Source: Bolinopsis microptera
Lineage: Eukaryota > Ctenophora > Tentaculata > Lobata > Bolinopsidae
Assembly (NCBI RefSeq): GCF_026151205.1
Contig: NC_087082.1
Span: 16,711,401 to 16,771,400 of the forward strand
Direction: 5' to 3'
Length of the DNA: 60,000 nucleotides
Within the stretch, counting starts at the first letter, position 1; every line of letters begins with the position of its first letter. The notes below the pieces were generated by a model, which was not told the origin of the DNA, ran no database searches, and worked only from the letters and a program-made list of their open reading frames with translations. The translations under genes were made by a program, and so were the position numbers. Shown in pieces: positions 20,078 to 29,200 of the stretch.

Positions 20078-20641
20078 ATGGCACGAGGACGCGGTAAAGC
20101 AGGAGACGGTACAGCAGGACGAGATGCAGCAGGACGCGGTGCAGCAGGACGAGGTGTAGCAGGACGAGGTACAGCAGGACGAGGTGCAGCAGGAAGAGGT
20201 GCAGCAGGAAGAGGTGCAGCAGGAAGAGGTGCAGCAGAAAGAGGTGCAGCAGAAAGAGGTGCAGGAGGAAGAGTTGCAGCAGGAAGAGGTGCAGCAGGAA
20301 GAGGTGCAGCAGGAAGAGGTGCAGCAGGAAGAGGTGCAGCAGGAAGAGGTGCAGCAGGAAGAGGTGCAGCAGGAAGAGGTGCAGCAGGAAGAGGTGCAGC
20401 AGGAAGAGGTGCAGCAGGAAGAATCGAGGTGCAGCAGGAAGAGGTGCAGCAGGAAGAGGTGCAGCAGGAAGAGGTGCAGCAGGACGACCGACGACGTGGA
20501 CGAGGAAGAACGCCGGGACGTGCCCCACCTGCTTTATCGTTAAATTGTGGCTGTACAGTTACAAATGAGTGGAGTCAGTTTTCAATTTTTTTAAAAGCAA
20601 TAGAAAAGGAGCTTATTTCTTTTTTGTGGAATTTTTGTTAA
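20078..20641 (+). CDS. RG-repeat protein with CGC motif, unit A
   Basis: Starts MARGRG at an ATG preceded by a leader also found before the 25231 copy. About 22 pentads of AAGRG follow, encoded by a 15-bp repeat, then RGRGRTPGRAPPALSLNCGCTVTNE. RG-rich tracts usually bind RNA and are arginine-methylated; here that is inference. In the family a GTAAGT donor after TNEL and an acceptor near TTGTTAAG would join an exon with a CPPCW motif. In this copy the donor is changed to GTCAGT, and CPPC reads CPPY downstream. A 4-nt change inside the array shifts a few units into a QQEEV frame before the tail frame is regained. Confidence 0.55.
   Translation: MARGRGKAGDGTAGRDAAGRGAAGRGVAGRGTAGRGAAGRGAAGRGAAGRGAAERGAAERGAGGRVAAGRGAAGRGAAGRGAAGRGAAGRGAAGRGAAGRGAAGRGAAGRGAAGRIEVQQEEVQQEEVQQEEVQQDDRRRGRGRTPGRAPPALSLNCGCTVTNEWSQFSIFLKAIEKELISFLWNFC
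20110..20495 (+). repeat. 15-bp minisatellite array 1 (GCAGCAGGAAGAGGT)
   Basis: About 25 units, mostly exact, some with GGACGA instead of GGAAGA. The unit length is a multiple of three and contains no stop codon in any of the six frames, so long spurious frames appear on both strands. The frame used by the RG protein reads AAGRG. Confidence 0.95.
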
Positions 20642-21062
20642 GGAGGAGGTGGGGTGTACGTGGCAAATGTATTTATAGCAAACTGTCCAGGAAATCAGAT
20701 AGAGTTTTGTCCTCCCTACTGGAGAAAAGAATGTCGCCCGGTTATCATTTATAAACGAGCAAGTTTATTTTTATCATGCACCGCCTACTTAAACTCGTAA
20801 AGTCATGTAATAATAAATGGTTACCATTGAATAATAAACTATACAATTAATAAAACATAAGTTATAACAATACTTAAAGTATTTACCAGGTAAATTAACC
20901 TCTAACTGGTGTAATGGTTGGTCAAAACAATCATAAGATGAGCAAAAGCTTTAAATCGCGATCGGATCGAAAGTGTTATTAATATTATTAAGGTTTAAAC
21001 CCTAATCATAAAAAATAGGAATTTTATATTGTCATATTTTGAAAATTATTTCTCCCTTCTAG

Positions 21063-21260
21063 GGGTTAACTCCAACAGAGAATTGGAGATAGGAACAAAA
21101 CAGGATATCGTGCGAGCATTACACTCTATAATATAATTATAAGGAAGATGTGAAGGAGACGGAATCTCTCAGGAATCGCCTGAGAAGTTCTGAAACGTTA
21201 ATACGTGATCAGAGGATATAACTGAGGAGGAAAAGAGAAACGAGATGGATAATATTTGAA
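21063..21260 (+). pseudogene. Coiled-coil exon, unit B (broken)
   Basis: Same exon as in units A and C, with the same frame break and the same ATA-TAA stop as unit A. It follows the acceptor-like TCTCCCTTCTAG. Sharing a stop with A suggests that A and B descend from one already broken copy. Confidence 0.5.
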
Positions 21261-21287
21261 TAAATAATATTTATTATTCCTATAGTC

Positions 21288-21569
21288 ATGTCCCTCTACA
21301 CTTATCGGAATGGAAAAATATTCTTTTCGGATTCAGTAAAGACGTGTCTACTTCAACTTGACGTTAAAACTCCAGTAAAGAGAAGAAACTGCCAAGAATG
21401 GAGGGAACTGTTAATCAAACTAGGGATTCTAGATCCCGATGAGAAAGTAATTGCAGCAGCACAAAAATTTTGTAGAAACTATAGATATAACCTTAAGAAA
21501 GGACAAAGTAGGAGCAGTAGTATTAGTACAGCAGTATTTTCAATAGTAGTAATAATAGTACAATTTTAG
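21288..21569 (+). CDS. Small basic protein, unit B
   Basis: 93 residues, identical to the unit A copy over most of residues 1-78 (one H to Q change in the AAAHKF segment). The C-terminus differs after an AGT-repeat length change and becomes hydrophobic. Most base differences from A are silent or neutral, fitting either recent duplication or purifying selection. Confidence 0.6.
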   Translation: MSLYTYRNGKIFFSDSVKTCLLQLDVKTPVKRRNCQEWRELLIKLGILDPDEKVIAAAQKFCRNYRYNLKKGQSRSSSISTAVFSIVVIIVQF

Positions 21570-21689
21570 TAATTTCGTTACTAATTGCAACTTTGTCTGT
21601 AATTTCGTTACTAATTGCAACTTTGTCTGTAATTTTTTGTTAATTGCAGCTTTGTTTGTAACTTTTCTCTAATACTTACACAATTCAGA

Positions 21690-21902
21690 ATGACATACAG
21701 ATGTTACATCTGCAAGGAAACCAAAGATGAATAAGGGCAGCTGCTGGACGAGGAGCTCTGCAGAAGATGCCAGCTGGAGGAAAAAGCCCAGAAGAAAAAA
21801 TTGAAATTGGCAGCAGAGATAGAGAAGGTAAAACAGAAGAACAAGGGGAGGTTGAAATCTCAAGGAGAAGTTAGATCGCGATCGGATCGAAAGTGTTATT
21901 AA
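21690..21902 (+). pseudogene. CxxC zinc-ribbon-like, Lys-rich small protein with stop
   Basis: Starts MTYRCYICKETKDE, then a TAA, then continues in frame with LLDEELCRRCQLEEKAQKKK and a Lys-rich helix. The paired CYIC and CRRC resemble a zinc ribbon. It sits only between units B and C, so it marks the junction. Function unknown; it is broken unless the stop is read through. Confidence 0.4.
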
Positions 21903-21982
21903 TATTATTAAGGTTTCAACCCTAATCATAAAAACTAGGAATTTTATATTGTCATATTTTGAAAATTATTTCTCCCTTCTAG

Positions 21983-22189
21983 GGGTTAACTCCAACAGAG
22001 AATTGGAGATAGGAACAAAACAGGATATCGTGCGAGCATTACACTCTATAATATAATTATAAGGAAGATGTGGAGGAGACGGAATCTCTCAGGAATCGCC
22101 TGAGACGTTCTGAAACGTTAATACGCGATCAGAGGATCAACCTGAGGAGGACAAGAGAACTGGGTCGAAACGAGATGGATAATATTTGA
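21983..22189 (+). CDS. Coiled-coil exon, unit C
   Basis: Follows an acceptor-like TCTCCCTTCTAG. It encodes TKQDIVRALHSI, and, after a 1-nt shift shared by all units, NYKEDVEETESLRNRLRRSE, TLIRDQRINLRRTREL and NEMDNI ending at TGA 22187-22189. Unlike units A and B it lacks the internal stop. The pattern DxxKA...LxxRLRRxExxIRD aligns with exon 3 of the gene at 2355-4008 (KKRLRRAERRIRDL), placing both in one family. No start codon is seen, so it is probably an internal or terminal exon. Confidence 0.5.
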
Positions 22190-22226
22190 ATAAATAATAT
22201 TTATTATTCCTATATAGTTAATAGTC

Positions 22227-22508
22227 ATGTCCCTCTACACTTATCGGAATGGCAAAATATACTTTTCGGATTCAGTGAAGACGTGTCTACTTCAACTTGA
22301 CGTTAAAACTCCAGTAAAGAGAAGAAACTGCCAAGAATGGAGGGAACTGTTAATCAAACTAGGGATTCTAGATCCCGATGAGAAAGTAATTGCAGCAGCA
22401 CAAAAATTTTGTAGAAACTATAGATATAACCTGAAGAAAGGACAAAGTAGGAGCAGTAGTATTAGTACAGCAGTATTTTCAATAGTAGTAATAATAGTAC
22501 AATTTTAA
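22227..22508 (+). CDS. Small basic protein, unit C
   Basis: 93 residues, like unit B except for one F to Y change near residue 12. Same upstream acceptor-like context and same hydrophobic alternative tail. Unknown function; three copies with few replacements are the best coding evidence in the cluster. Confidence 0.6.
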   Translation: MSLYTYRNGKIYFSDSVKTCLLQLDVKTPVKRRNCQEWRELLIKLGILDPDEKVIAAAQKFCRNYRYNLKKGQSRSSSISTAVFSIVVIIVQF

Positions 22509-22708
22509 CTGGTATATATAGTAGTAATAGTAGTCAAGAATAGTGTAAATAAACTTCAACCACTATTTTAGTTGTATTGAAGTTTTATAGTTTATGCTGT
22601 ACTGTATAATGTATATTGAATGTTGATTGTTGATACACATTCCGTTTCAGGATTAAGTCTCAATCTAACGGACTGCTACCGATAGAAACGAAACAGGATC
22701 TCAAAGCA

Positions 22709-23210
22709 GTGTCTTTTCTCCCGGGATCACTGATATTGGACAGAGTGGAGACCTGGATAGTCGAATACGCCAGGGAAAGATCTTTCGTTTGTCACTTTAC
22801 CGCTCACTATGATGGCGGCGGACGGTATATATTCCCAACGCTCTTCCACAGCCCAAGTTGGCATACGCAAATGCGAGGGATGCTAAACCAAGCTGTGAAT
22901 AAACAGCTGATCAAGCTCTTTCTGATCATAGACAGGTTGGTCTACATATGTAGACTTTGTGGTAATGAGACTACTTTTCAAGTACCGAACGAATCAGGTG
23001 CTAAGATTCATGAGTATATGGAGAGGATGATTATCTTTAAAGTATTATTATGTATAAAATTTAGAATAATCTTGCGCGAGGGTAGGGACCGAGTATTTAC
23101 ATCCCATACTTCTCTAGAGATCATCAAAAGTTTCCCCAAAATTGGGGAAATCAGATTTAGAGCTAACCGTGTAATCATTATATCTTCCCAAGGAATACAA
23201 ATCTTTGTAT
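22709..23210 (+). CDS. CxxC/PNES-motif protein, unit C
   Basis: Open from about 22709, encoding [53 protein letters not shown] and [21 protein letters not shown] acceptor lies about 60 bp upstream, followed by [13 protein letters not shown], which recalls TKQDIVRAL of the coiled-coil exon. The frame runs into the minisatellite past 23210, but that part belongs to the next gene. Function unknown; CRLC plus downstream Cys and His residues could bind zinc. Confidence 0.45.
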
Positions 23211-24470
23211 CATTGCACGAGGACGCGGAACAGCAGGACGCGGTACAGCAGGACGAGGTGCAGCAGGACGCGGTGCAGCAGGACGAGGTGTAGCAGGACG
23301 AGGTGCAGCAGGAAGAGGTGCAGCAGGAAGAGGTGCAGCAGGAAGAGGTGCAGCAGGAAGAGGTGCAGCAGGAAGAGGTGCAGCAGGAAGAGGTGCAGCA
23401 GGACGGGTACAGCAGGAAGAGGTGCAGCAGGACGAGGTGCAGCAGGACGAGGTGCAGCAGGACGAGGTGCAGCAGGAAGAGGTGCAGCAGGAAGAGATGC
23501 AGCAAGACGAGGTGCAGCAGGACGAGGTGCAGCAGGAAGAGGTGCAGCAGGACGGGTACAGCAGGAAGAGGTGCAGCAGGACGAGGTGCAGCAGGAAGAG
23601 GTGCAGCAGGAAGAGGTGCAGCAGGACGGGTACAGCAGGAAGAGGTGCAGCAGGACGAGGTGCAGCAGGACGAGGTGCAGCAGGAAGAGGTGCAGCAGGA
23701 CGAGGTGCAGCAGGAAGAGGTGCAGCAGGACGGGTACAGCAGGAAGAGGTGCAGCAGGACGAGGTGCAGCAGGACGAGGTGCAGCAGGACGAGGTGCAGC
23801 AAGACGAGGTGCAGCAGGAAGAGGTACAGCAGGAAGAGGTGCAGCAGGAAGAGGTGCAGCAGGAAGAGGTGCAGCAGGAAGAGGTGCAGCAGGAAGAGGT
23901 GCAGCAGGAAGAGGTGCAGCAGGAAGAGGTGCAGCAGGAAGAGTTGCAGCAGGAAGAGGTGCGGCAGGAAGAGGTGCGGCAGGAAGAGGTGCAGCAGGAA
24001 GAGGTGCAGCAGGACGAGGTGCAGCAGGAAGAGGTGCAGCAGGACGGGTACAGCAGGAAGAGGTGCAGCAGGAAGAGGTGCAGCAGGACGGGTACAGCAG
24101 GAAGAGGTGCAGCAGGAAGAGGTGCAGCAGGAAGAGGTGCAGCAGGAAGAGGTGCAGCAGGACGAGGTGCAGCAGGAAGAGGTGCAGCAGGACGAGGTGC
24201 AGCAGGAAGAGGTGCAGCAGGACGGGTACAGCAGGAAGAGGTGCAGCAGGACGAGGTGCAGCAGGACGAGGTGCAGCAGGACGAGGTGCAGCAAGACGAG
24301 GTGCAGCAGGAAGAGGTACAGCAGGAAGAGGTGCAGCAGGAAGAGGTGCAGCAGGAAGAGGTGCAGCAGGAAGAGGTGCAGCAGGAAGAGGTGCAGCAGG
24401 ACGAGGTGCAACAGGACGTGCCCCATCAACTCTATCATTGAATTGTGGGTGCGCAGTAACGAATGAGCTG
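23210..24470 (+). pseudogene. RG-repeat protein, unit C (start lost, array expanded)
   Basis: Aligned with the 20078 copy, the ATG has become ATT. The RG tract is expanded to about 80 units, and at least seven units carry a 1-nt deletion (GGACGGGTACAG) that shifts the frame each time. The tail RGATGRAP...LNCGCAVTNEL and the GTAAGT donor are intact. The acceptor region reads TTAATGAG instead of TTAAGGAG, so splicing to the CPPCW exon at about 24560-24820 is doubtful. Confidence 0.55.
23222..24415 (+). repeat. 15-bp minisatellite array 2 (GCAGCAGGAAGAGGT)
   Basis: About 80 units over 1.2 kb. AGA/CGA variants and 14-bp units with GGACGGGTA recur in blocks, showing segmental copying within the array. 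All six frames are nearly stop-free. Confidence 0.95.
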
Positions 24471-24561
24471 AGTAAGTTTTCAATTTTTAAAGAAGCAATA
24501 GAAACGGGGCTTATCCTTTCTTTTTTTAAGGATTTATTGTTAATGAGGAGGTGGGGAGTAC

Positions 24562-24822
24562 GTGGCAAATGTATTTATAGCAAACTGTCCAGGAAATCAG
24601 ATCGAGTTTTGTCCTCCGTGCTGGGGAAAGAATGTCGCCCGGTTTTCCCAGATTCCGAATGAATCATGGGCCAAAATTCACTCTCATATGGAGCGGATGG
24701 TGCTCTTCAGAGACTGTTACTACGGCCTCAACTTGGGGTTAGTACACATCTTCACTCATCAACTGAGCTCTGCATCTTACCTATTCACTAATTACGTAAA
24801 ATTTGTTCCTCTGATTATCTAA
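24562..24822 (+). CDS. CPPCW/PNES exon of the RG-repeat gene, unit C
   Basis: Encodes VANVFIANCPGNQIEFCPPC, then WGKNVARFSQIPNES, AKIHSHMERMVLFRDCYYG and a hydrophobic end. It is preceded by the intron-like segment after TNEL. The C...CPPC spacing suggests a zinc site completed by the CGC of exon 1. This is the most complete copy of the exon: the 20641 copy has CPPY, and the 25411 copy has a 4-nt loss. Unknown function. Confidence 0.5.
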   Translation: MANVFIANCPGNQIEFCPPCWGKNVARFSQIPNESWAKIHSHMERMVLFRDCYYGLNLGLVHIFTHQLSSASYLFTNYVKFVPLII

Positions 24823-24909
24823 TAATTTTTAACAAGATGAGGGAAGCAAAAAGCTGATTGGCCAGCGATTTAGTGTCCTCCGTAAGGAAGTGAGGACCCC
24901 TGTCAAGAC

Positions 24910-24917
24910 TATAAATA
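24910..24917 (+). promoter_or_regulatory. TATA box candidate for the RG gene at 25231
   Basis: TATAAATA within CAAGACTATAAATAGCTC. A weaker TATAAATG follows about 30 bp later. It lies about 315 bp before the ATG, so a long leader or an intron would be required. Confidence 0.4.
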
Positions 24918-25230
24918 GCTCAGTTGCAACAGTCAAGATTATAAATGACTCTTGTTAGGGTGTGGGGTCAGGCTTATTTCATTCATCCCATGGGCAACTT
25001 GAGCTGAGGTTGGCTAATATTGACCGGTGGATATTGCGTTGCTTGTAATATTCTCGTCTGAGAATGTTGTTGCAGTGTTTACTATTTTATGGACAATTTT
25101 TATAATATTTCTAAGAGCTAACTGTGTAATTAGTATGTCTGCCCTAGTATTTAATAATTCAATCAATTTAATCTAGACTGGGAATTTAGACCTAACCATG
25201 TAATCAGTATATCTTCCCAAGAAAACAAAC

Positions 25231-25620
25231 ATGGCTAGAGGTGTAAGAGGAGGTGTAAGAGGACGAGGAGCTGGAAGAACACCAGGAAGAGCCCCGCCGG
25301 CTTTATCGCTAAATTGTGGCTGTACAGTTACAAACGAGCTGAGTAAGTTTTCAATTTCTAAAGAAGCAATAGAAAAGGAGCTCATTTCTTTTTTATGGAT
25401 TTTTTGTTAAGGAGGAGGTACGTGGCAAATGTGTTTATAGCAAACCAGGAAATCAGATCGAGTTTTGTCCTCCGTGCTGGGGAAAGAATGTCGCCCGGTT
25501 TTCCCAGATTCCTAATGAATCGCGTGCTTAGATTCACTCTTACATGGAGAGGATGATTATCTTTAAAGAGTCTAATTATGGACTAAACATGAAGTATTAT
25601 TTCACATCTTCACTCATCAA
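25231..25620 (+). pseudogene. Short RG protein with CGC and CPPCW motifs, third copy
   Basis: Starts MARGVRGGVRGRGAGRTPGR without the expanded minisatellite, then APPALSLNCGCTVTNEL. A GTAAGT donor and a TTGTTAAG acceptor delimit a ~80-bp intron. The following exon has lost bases (GGGGAGT before TACGTGG, and CTGT within the NCPGN codons), so the frame no longer reaches EFCPPCW without a shift, and a later codon is a stop. It shows what the array-free ancestor of the repeat proteins looked like. Confidence 0.55.
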
Positions 25621-25676
25621 CTGAGAAATCGGCCCTTCCAATATATTGTTTTTTGACCCATAAATCCTCCTTTAAA

Positions 25677-25805
25677 ATGTCTTTTTATAAATTAGGAATT
25701 GTTAAGAAAGTGAAGCCGCTGGATTTAGATAGAGAAGAGGCCAGATTGATTGATAAATTTGGGACTAAGATTTGGGGCTTAAATAGGATAGTAGTTGTTA
25801 GATGA
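25677..25805 (+). CDS. Small ORF, 42 aa, unknown
   Basis: Encodes MSFYKLGIVKKVKPLDLDRE and a short charged remainder ending TGA. No recognised family. It lies at the end of the cluster and could be a gene fragment. Confidence 0.3.
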   Translation: MSFYKLGIVKKVKPLDLDREEARLIDKFGTKIWGLNRIVVVR

Positions 25806-25858
25806 TTTTATATTTATATATTTTCATTCAGGATGGCGTGATGTCGTGATGGACACAC

Positions 25859-26494
25859 ATGGTTACTACAACCAGAAAATCTACTGCTACGTGGAAGATC
25901 GCTGTAAGACAGGTCACTACGCTCCTTGTCACCTTTGCTCTTCTCGGCTTTGCTACATGGAATGTTCGAGGTTTGACAAAAACGGACAAGCAACATCTGC
26001 TTGCCCAGGACTGTGACAGATATAATTTAGACGTTATTGGATTACAAGAGACTAAAGTACGTCAGTTTTCAGATTCGAGACTTCCGGGAAATCATCGCCT
26101 TCTTTTGTTTGACCAGAAGGATGGTTACTATGGTGGTGGGTTTCTTATCAATACTCGTGTTAATCATTATTTCCGTTCATTTCATCAGATTAGCGATCGT
26201 GTTGTTTACATGGAGTTTTTTGTTCCTTCAAAATCTGCTTGCAAACCCCCTTGCAAATTGCGCATCGTTAACTGTTACAGCCCAACGAATCCAAAAACAA
26301 TTTCAAACCCAGCAGCTACAGACCAGTTTTACCGTGAACTTCAAGTAGCAATGGATGTACCCGCACGTTATGAACTCTGGATACTGGGGGATTTTAATGC
26401 AAAACTTGGTAAACGATCAGATCAAGACTACAACAGTGGCCTTCATAAGAACTTAGGAAGGTACGGCGTTGGTAGGAGGAATTTGTATGAATAA
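25859..26494 (+). pseudogene. LINE endonuclease domain (RTE/CR1-like), truncated
   Basis: From about residue 32 it matches APE-like endonucleases, with ATWNVRGL, LDVIGLQETK, GGGFLI, IVNCYSPTN and ILGDFNAKLG, then GRYGVGRRN. It ends there, well before the last catalytic histidine block, and unrelated sequence follows. The decayed reverse transcriptase at 27120-27960 probably belongs to the same element. Confidence 0.8.
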
Positions 26495-26591
26495 GAAAAG
26501 AGATATGTTAAGGATTGAAAAACGCATGGGGTTAAGGCCGTGAGTTTTCCAATATCCCCCCCCCCCCCCCACGGGAAAGCGTGAAGACCTG

Positions 26592-26816
26592 TTGGTGATA
26601 CCAACCTGGGATCGCATCATAAAAGCTTTGCTGTGTGAACTACACAATAATTTGATAACGAAGACTATGCGTAAGAGAACGTTGCGTAAAATACGTATTG
26701 TAGACTGCTGTAGAGATGTTCCAGTAGAGTTCCTCGCTAGGGCTTGCCGATCAGTAAAACGGCGGTGCAAGTTGTTCGTAGAGAAGAACGGAGGTCATAT
26801 TGAGAATTTTCTGTAG
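26592..26816 (+). pseudogene. Possible Tc1/mariner-type transposase C-terminus
   Basis: Open frame encoding PTWDRIIKALLCELHNNL, then SVKRRCKLFVEKNGGHIENF and a stop. The ending resembles the C-terminal tail of DDE_3 transposases (…R…C…NGGHxE…L). No catalytic residues are present. It sits between the endonuclease and RT pieces of a LINE, so it may be part of an insertion. Weak assignment. Confidence 0.3.
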
Positions 26817-27119
26817 ATTTATTGTTGTTTGATTGTGTGCATATTTTAAATAAAGTTATCCTTTCGCAACAGCTATGTTCCACTATTCATTTTCCGCCAG
26901 GAATTCTCTAATAATTCCTACGGTAAGGCTCAGGTAGCACGCTTAAAGCATGGCATGGCCGCATGGGGTACGTGATATCAGATATATTACACGAAGAATT
27001 CTGCCAAAAAAGAATTCTTCGCACGTATGAATGAGGACATAGAGGGGGGAGGAAATTCTCAACTGGCAATCTTTCAAAAAACTAAAAATCAGAAAAAGGA
27101 AACTTTAAATTTCGACAGT

Positions 27120-27960
27120 TATGATATGAATAGATTAGAGACTTTTTTTTGATAAAATCCCTCAAAAATGGTAAAGCTCCTCACTCGACATGATTAACAA
27201 CGAAATTATAAAATCTTTGGACACCAATCATAAATTGATTATGTTGAACCTCTTCAACGCCTGCTTTTCACAAGGCATTTATCCCTGGAACGTCATCATT
27301 ATATCCTCACTTCACAAAAAGGGAAATAAATCGGATCCTGACAACTACCGTGCAGTTGCTGTCAGCAGTGTCATAGGAAAACTATTCTCAACTATTCTCT
27401 TAAAGCGACTCATTCACTTCCACTCTGAAAACTGTCCTGATCCACCTAACCAACTAGGCTTCACAAAGAAAGCTCAAACCTACAATCACATACTAACCAT
27501 GAAAACTATAGCTTCAAAATATAAACTTTTGGGGAAACCTGTATATGCAGTATTTGTTGATTTTTAAAAAGCATTCGACTCAGTCTGCCGTCAAGCCCTT
27601 TTCCTTAAACTCGCAAAAAATAGCATAACTGGAAACTTCTACAAAATCCTCAAAAATATGTAGTCAAACTCGTACGCTTACATAAAATTATCTGGTAATC
27701 TCAGTAAACGCTTTGAGATACGTGAAGGTACTGCAGAACAAGGTCACCCACTCTCACCTGATATTTTTAAAGTTTTTCTAGGTGATATGTCCTGCCTCCT
27801 AGATTTCCCAAATTGCCCCGTACTTTAAAATATGATTGTTAGCCACCGATTGTGGGCGGATGACCTTATACTCCTTTCACTCGACCAGGAAACCACTCAA
27901 AAGCAGCTTAATATTGAAAAACCGATTGAATCAAGGAACGAGCATACCATATTATATGTA
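27120..27960 (+). pseudogene. Decayed LINE reverse transcriptase
   Basis: Frame 27190-27567 encodes CFSQGIYPWNVIIISSLHKK, DNYRAVAVSS, GKLFSTIL and FVDF. After a stop it continues with KAFDSVCRQALFLKLA, EGTAEQGHPLSPDIF and WADDLILLS, covering the main RT motifs. Several in-frame stops mark it as dead. WADD and EQGxPLSP fit the RTE-like group. Confidence 0.8.
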
Positions 27961-29200
27961 GAGGGCTGTTCATCTTTCGAGGGTTAGTCAGTTTCTGTCC
28001 GTGTGATGTGTTGTTCTTCTCCTTTCTGTGTCCCCGTCGTTTTGTTTTGTAAATATTATGTTTTTTACAACATGTAGTAGTGTTTTAAGAAAATATTTCA
28101 ATCGAACTTAATAGTTAATAATAACAAACACAAATACTAGACACTTAACATTTTAACGTGTATTTTATTATATATTATGTATTAAAACTTTTACATCCTA
28201 ATATGCAATATTCAATAGTATGAAAAAAACAATTTATATGTAAAAAAAACAATTTATACGTGTGTGCTTGCAGCTGATATCAGGCTTGGGGTGGTGCTTT
28301 AGAAACGGTATTTCGGGTACTAGTAAAGCTCTTACAGGCAACTGGTTCCTTTTGCCAGCCGTTTTTAGTCCAGTACTGTCTCATTTCTGGTCTCAAAACA
28401 TGCGCAACAAAAATTTTTGTTATGCCAACGTGGAATTATTTGTATCACGTCGTAACCCCCTGTCATTGCAAGAAGTGTGATTATCGGATGTTCAAGTTTA
28501 ACTATGTTTATTATGATATTATTATTCATTGTAATGTGGCAATAAAATTTAAATGTTGTTTTACTTAACATTTTGTTTCACTTCTGTGTCTGCTGGTCAG
28601 GGTCAGACAGGTGCAAGTTAGAGGCTTCACATGGTGGTGGTGACAGAAAGAGAATCGGTTAGCTTTTCAATGTTCACTAAAGTACGATCAAAATCATCAT
28701 TATTTAATACTTAGAGCTGATCGCATTCTCGAAATAGACATATTAGCTAAATGAGTAACATGACACTGGATTATATACCTCACATTGCAAATAAATCAAG
28801 TCCATAGCTGGCATTCCTTACATCCATTATCTTAAGTGTGTTTTTACATTCACCGTTATCTTCGAGGAAATACCTGAACCTGAAAGATAATAGATTAAAC
28901 GATGACTAAAAGAATGGATTAGATTGCCGCGCCGGAAGGTTCTCATTAGATATTATGATTCCTCATATTTGGAGACATTTTGGAGACATTGTCTCCATGG
29001 GAATTTCATGGGAATTGGAGGGGAATTAGAGGGGAATTACGTATTATTGATATTTAAGCACTTAAATTAGCTGTATATGGCTTAACTGAGTTCTGGTCTG
29101 TCCCTCAAACAAACTAAGACCTTTCACATGCGAAAAGAAGACAAAAAAGGGGGGTGGGGAACCATATTTACCAAAAAAAAATGTCAAAATTTTGTTTACC
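27961..29200. other. No gene seen; one short repeat
   Basis: 28481-28580 is a ~100-bp repeat shared with 50427-50522. From about 28970, GGAGACATT and GGGGAATTA words resemble degraded edges of the satellite that begins at 29201. No coding frame is supported. Confidence 0.5.

Larger units (their letters stand above)
18566..25805 (+). repeat. Tandemly amplified cluster of small unknown genes
   Basis: Unit A (18566-20786) is duplicated as a partial unit B (20787-about 21585) and a long unit C (about 21870-24835). A further partial copy of the RG-rich gene lies at 24836-25620. Units share long stretches of near-identical non-coding sequence, including the block that begins ACTTAAACTCGTAAAGTC. 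Each full unit carries, in order, a coiled-coil exon, a ~93-residue basic ORF, a CxxC/PNES ORF and an RG-repeat gene. Lesions differ among copies, which indicates birth and death after duplication. Confidence 0.85.

Noticed and set aside
23008-24568. Very long open frames on the minus strand and alternative plus frames across the minisatellite
   Set aside because: They arise because a 15-bp stop-free unit is open in every frame. No homologous start or tail supports the minus-strand frames.
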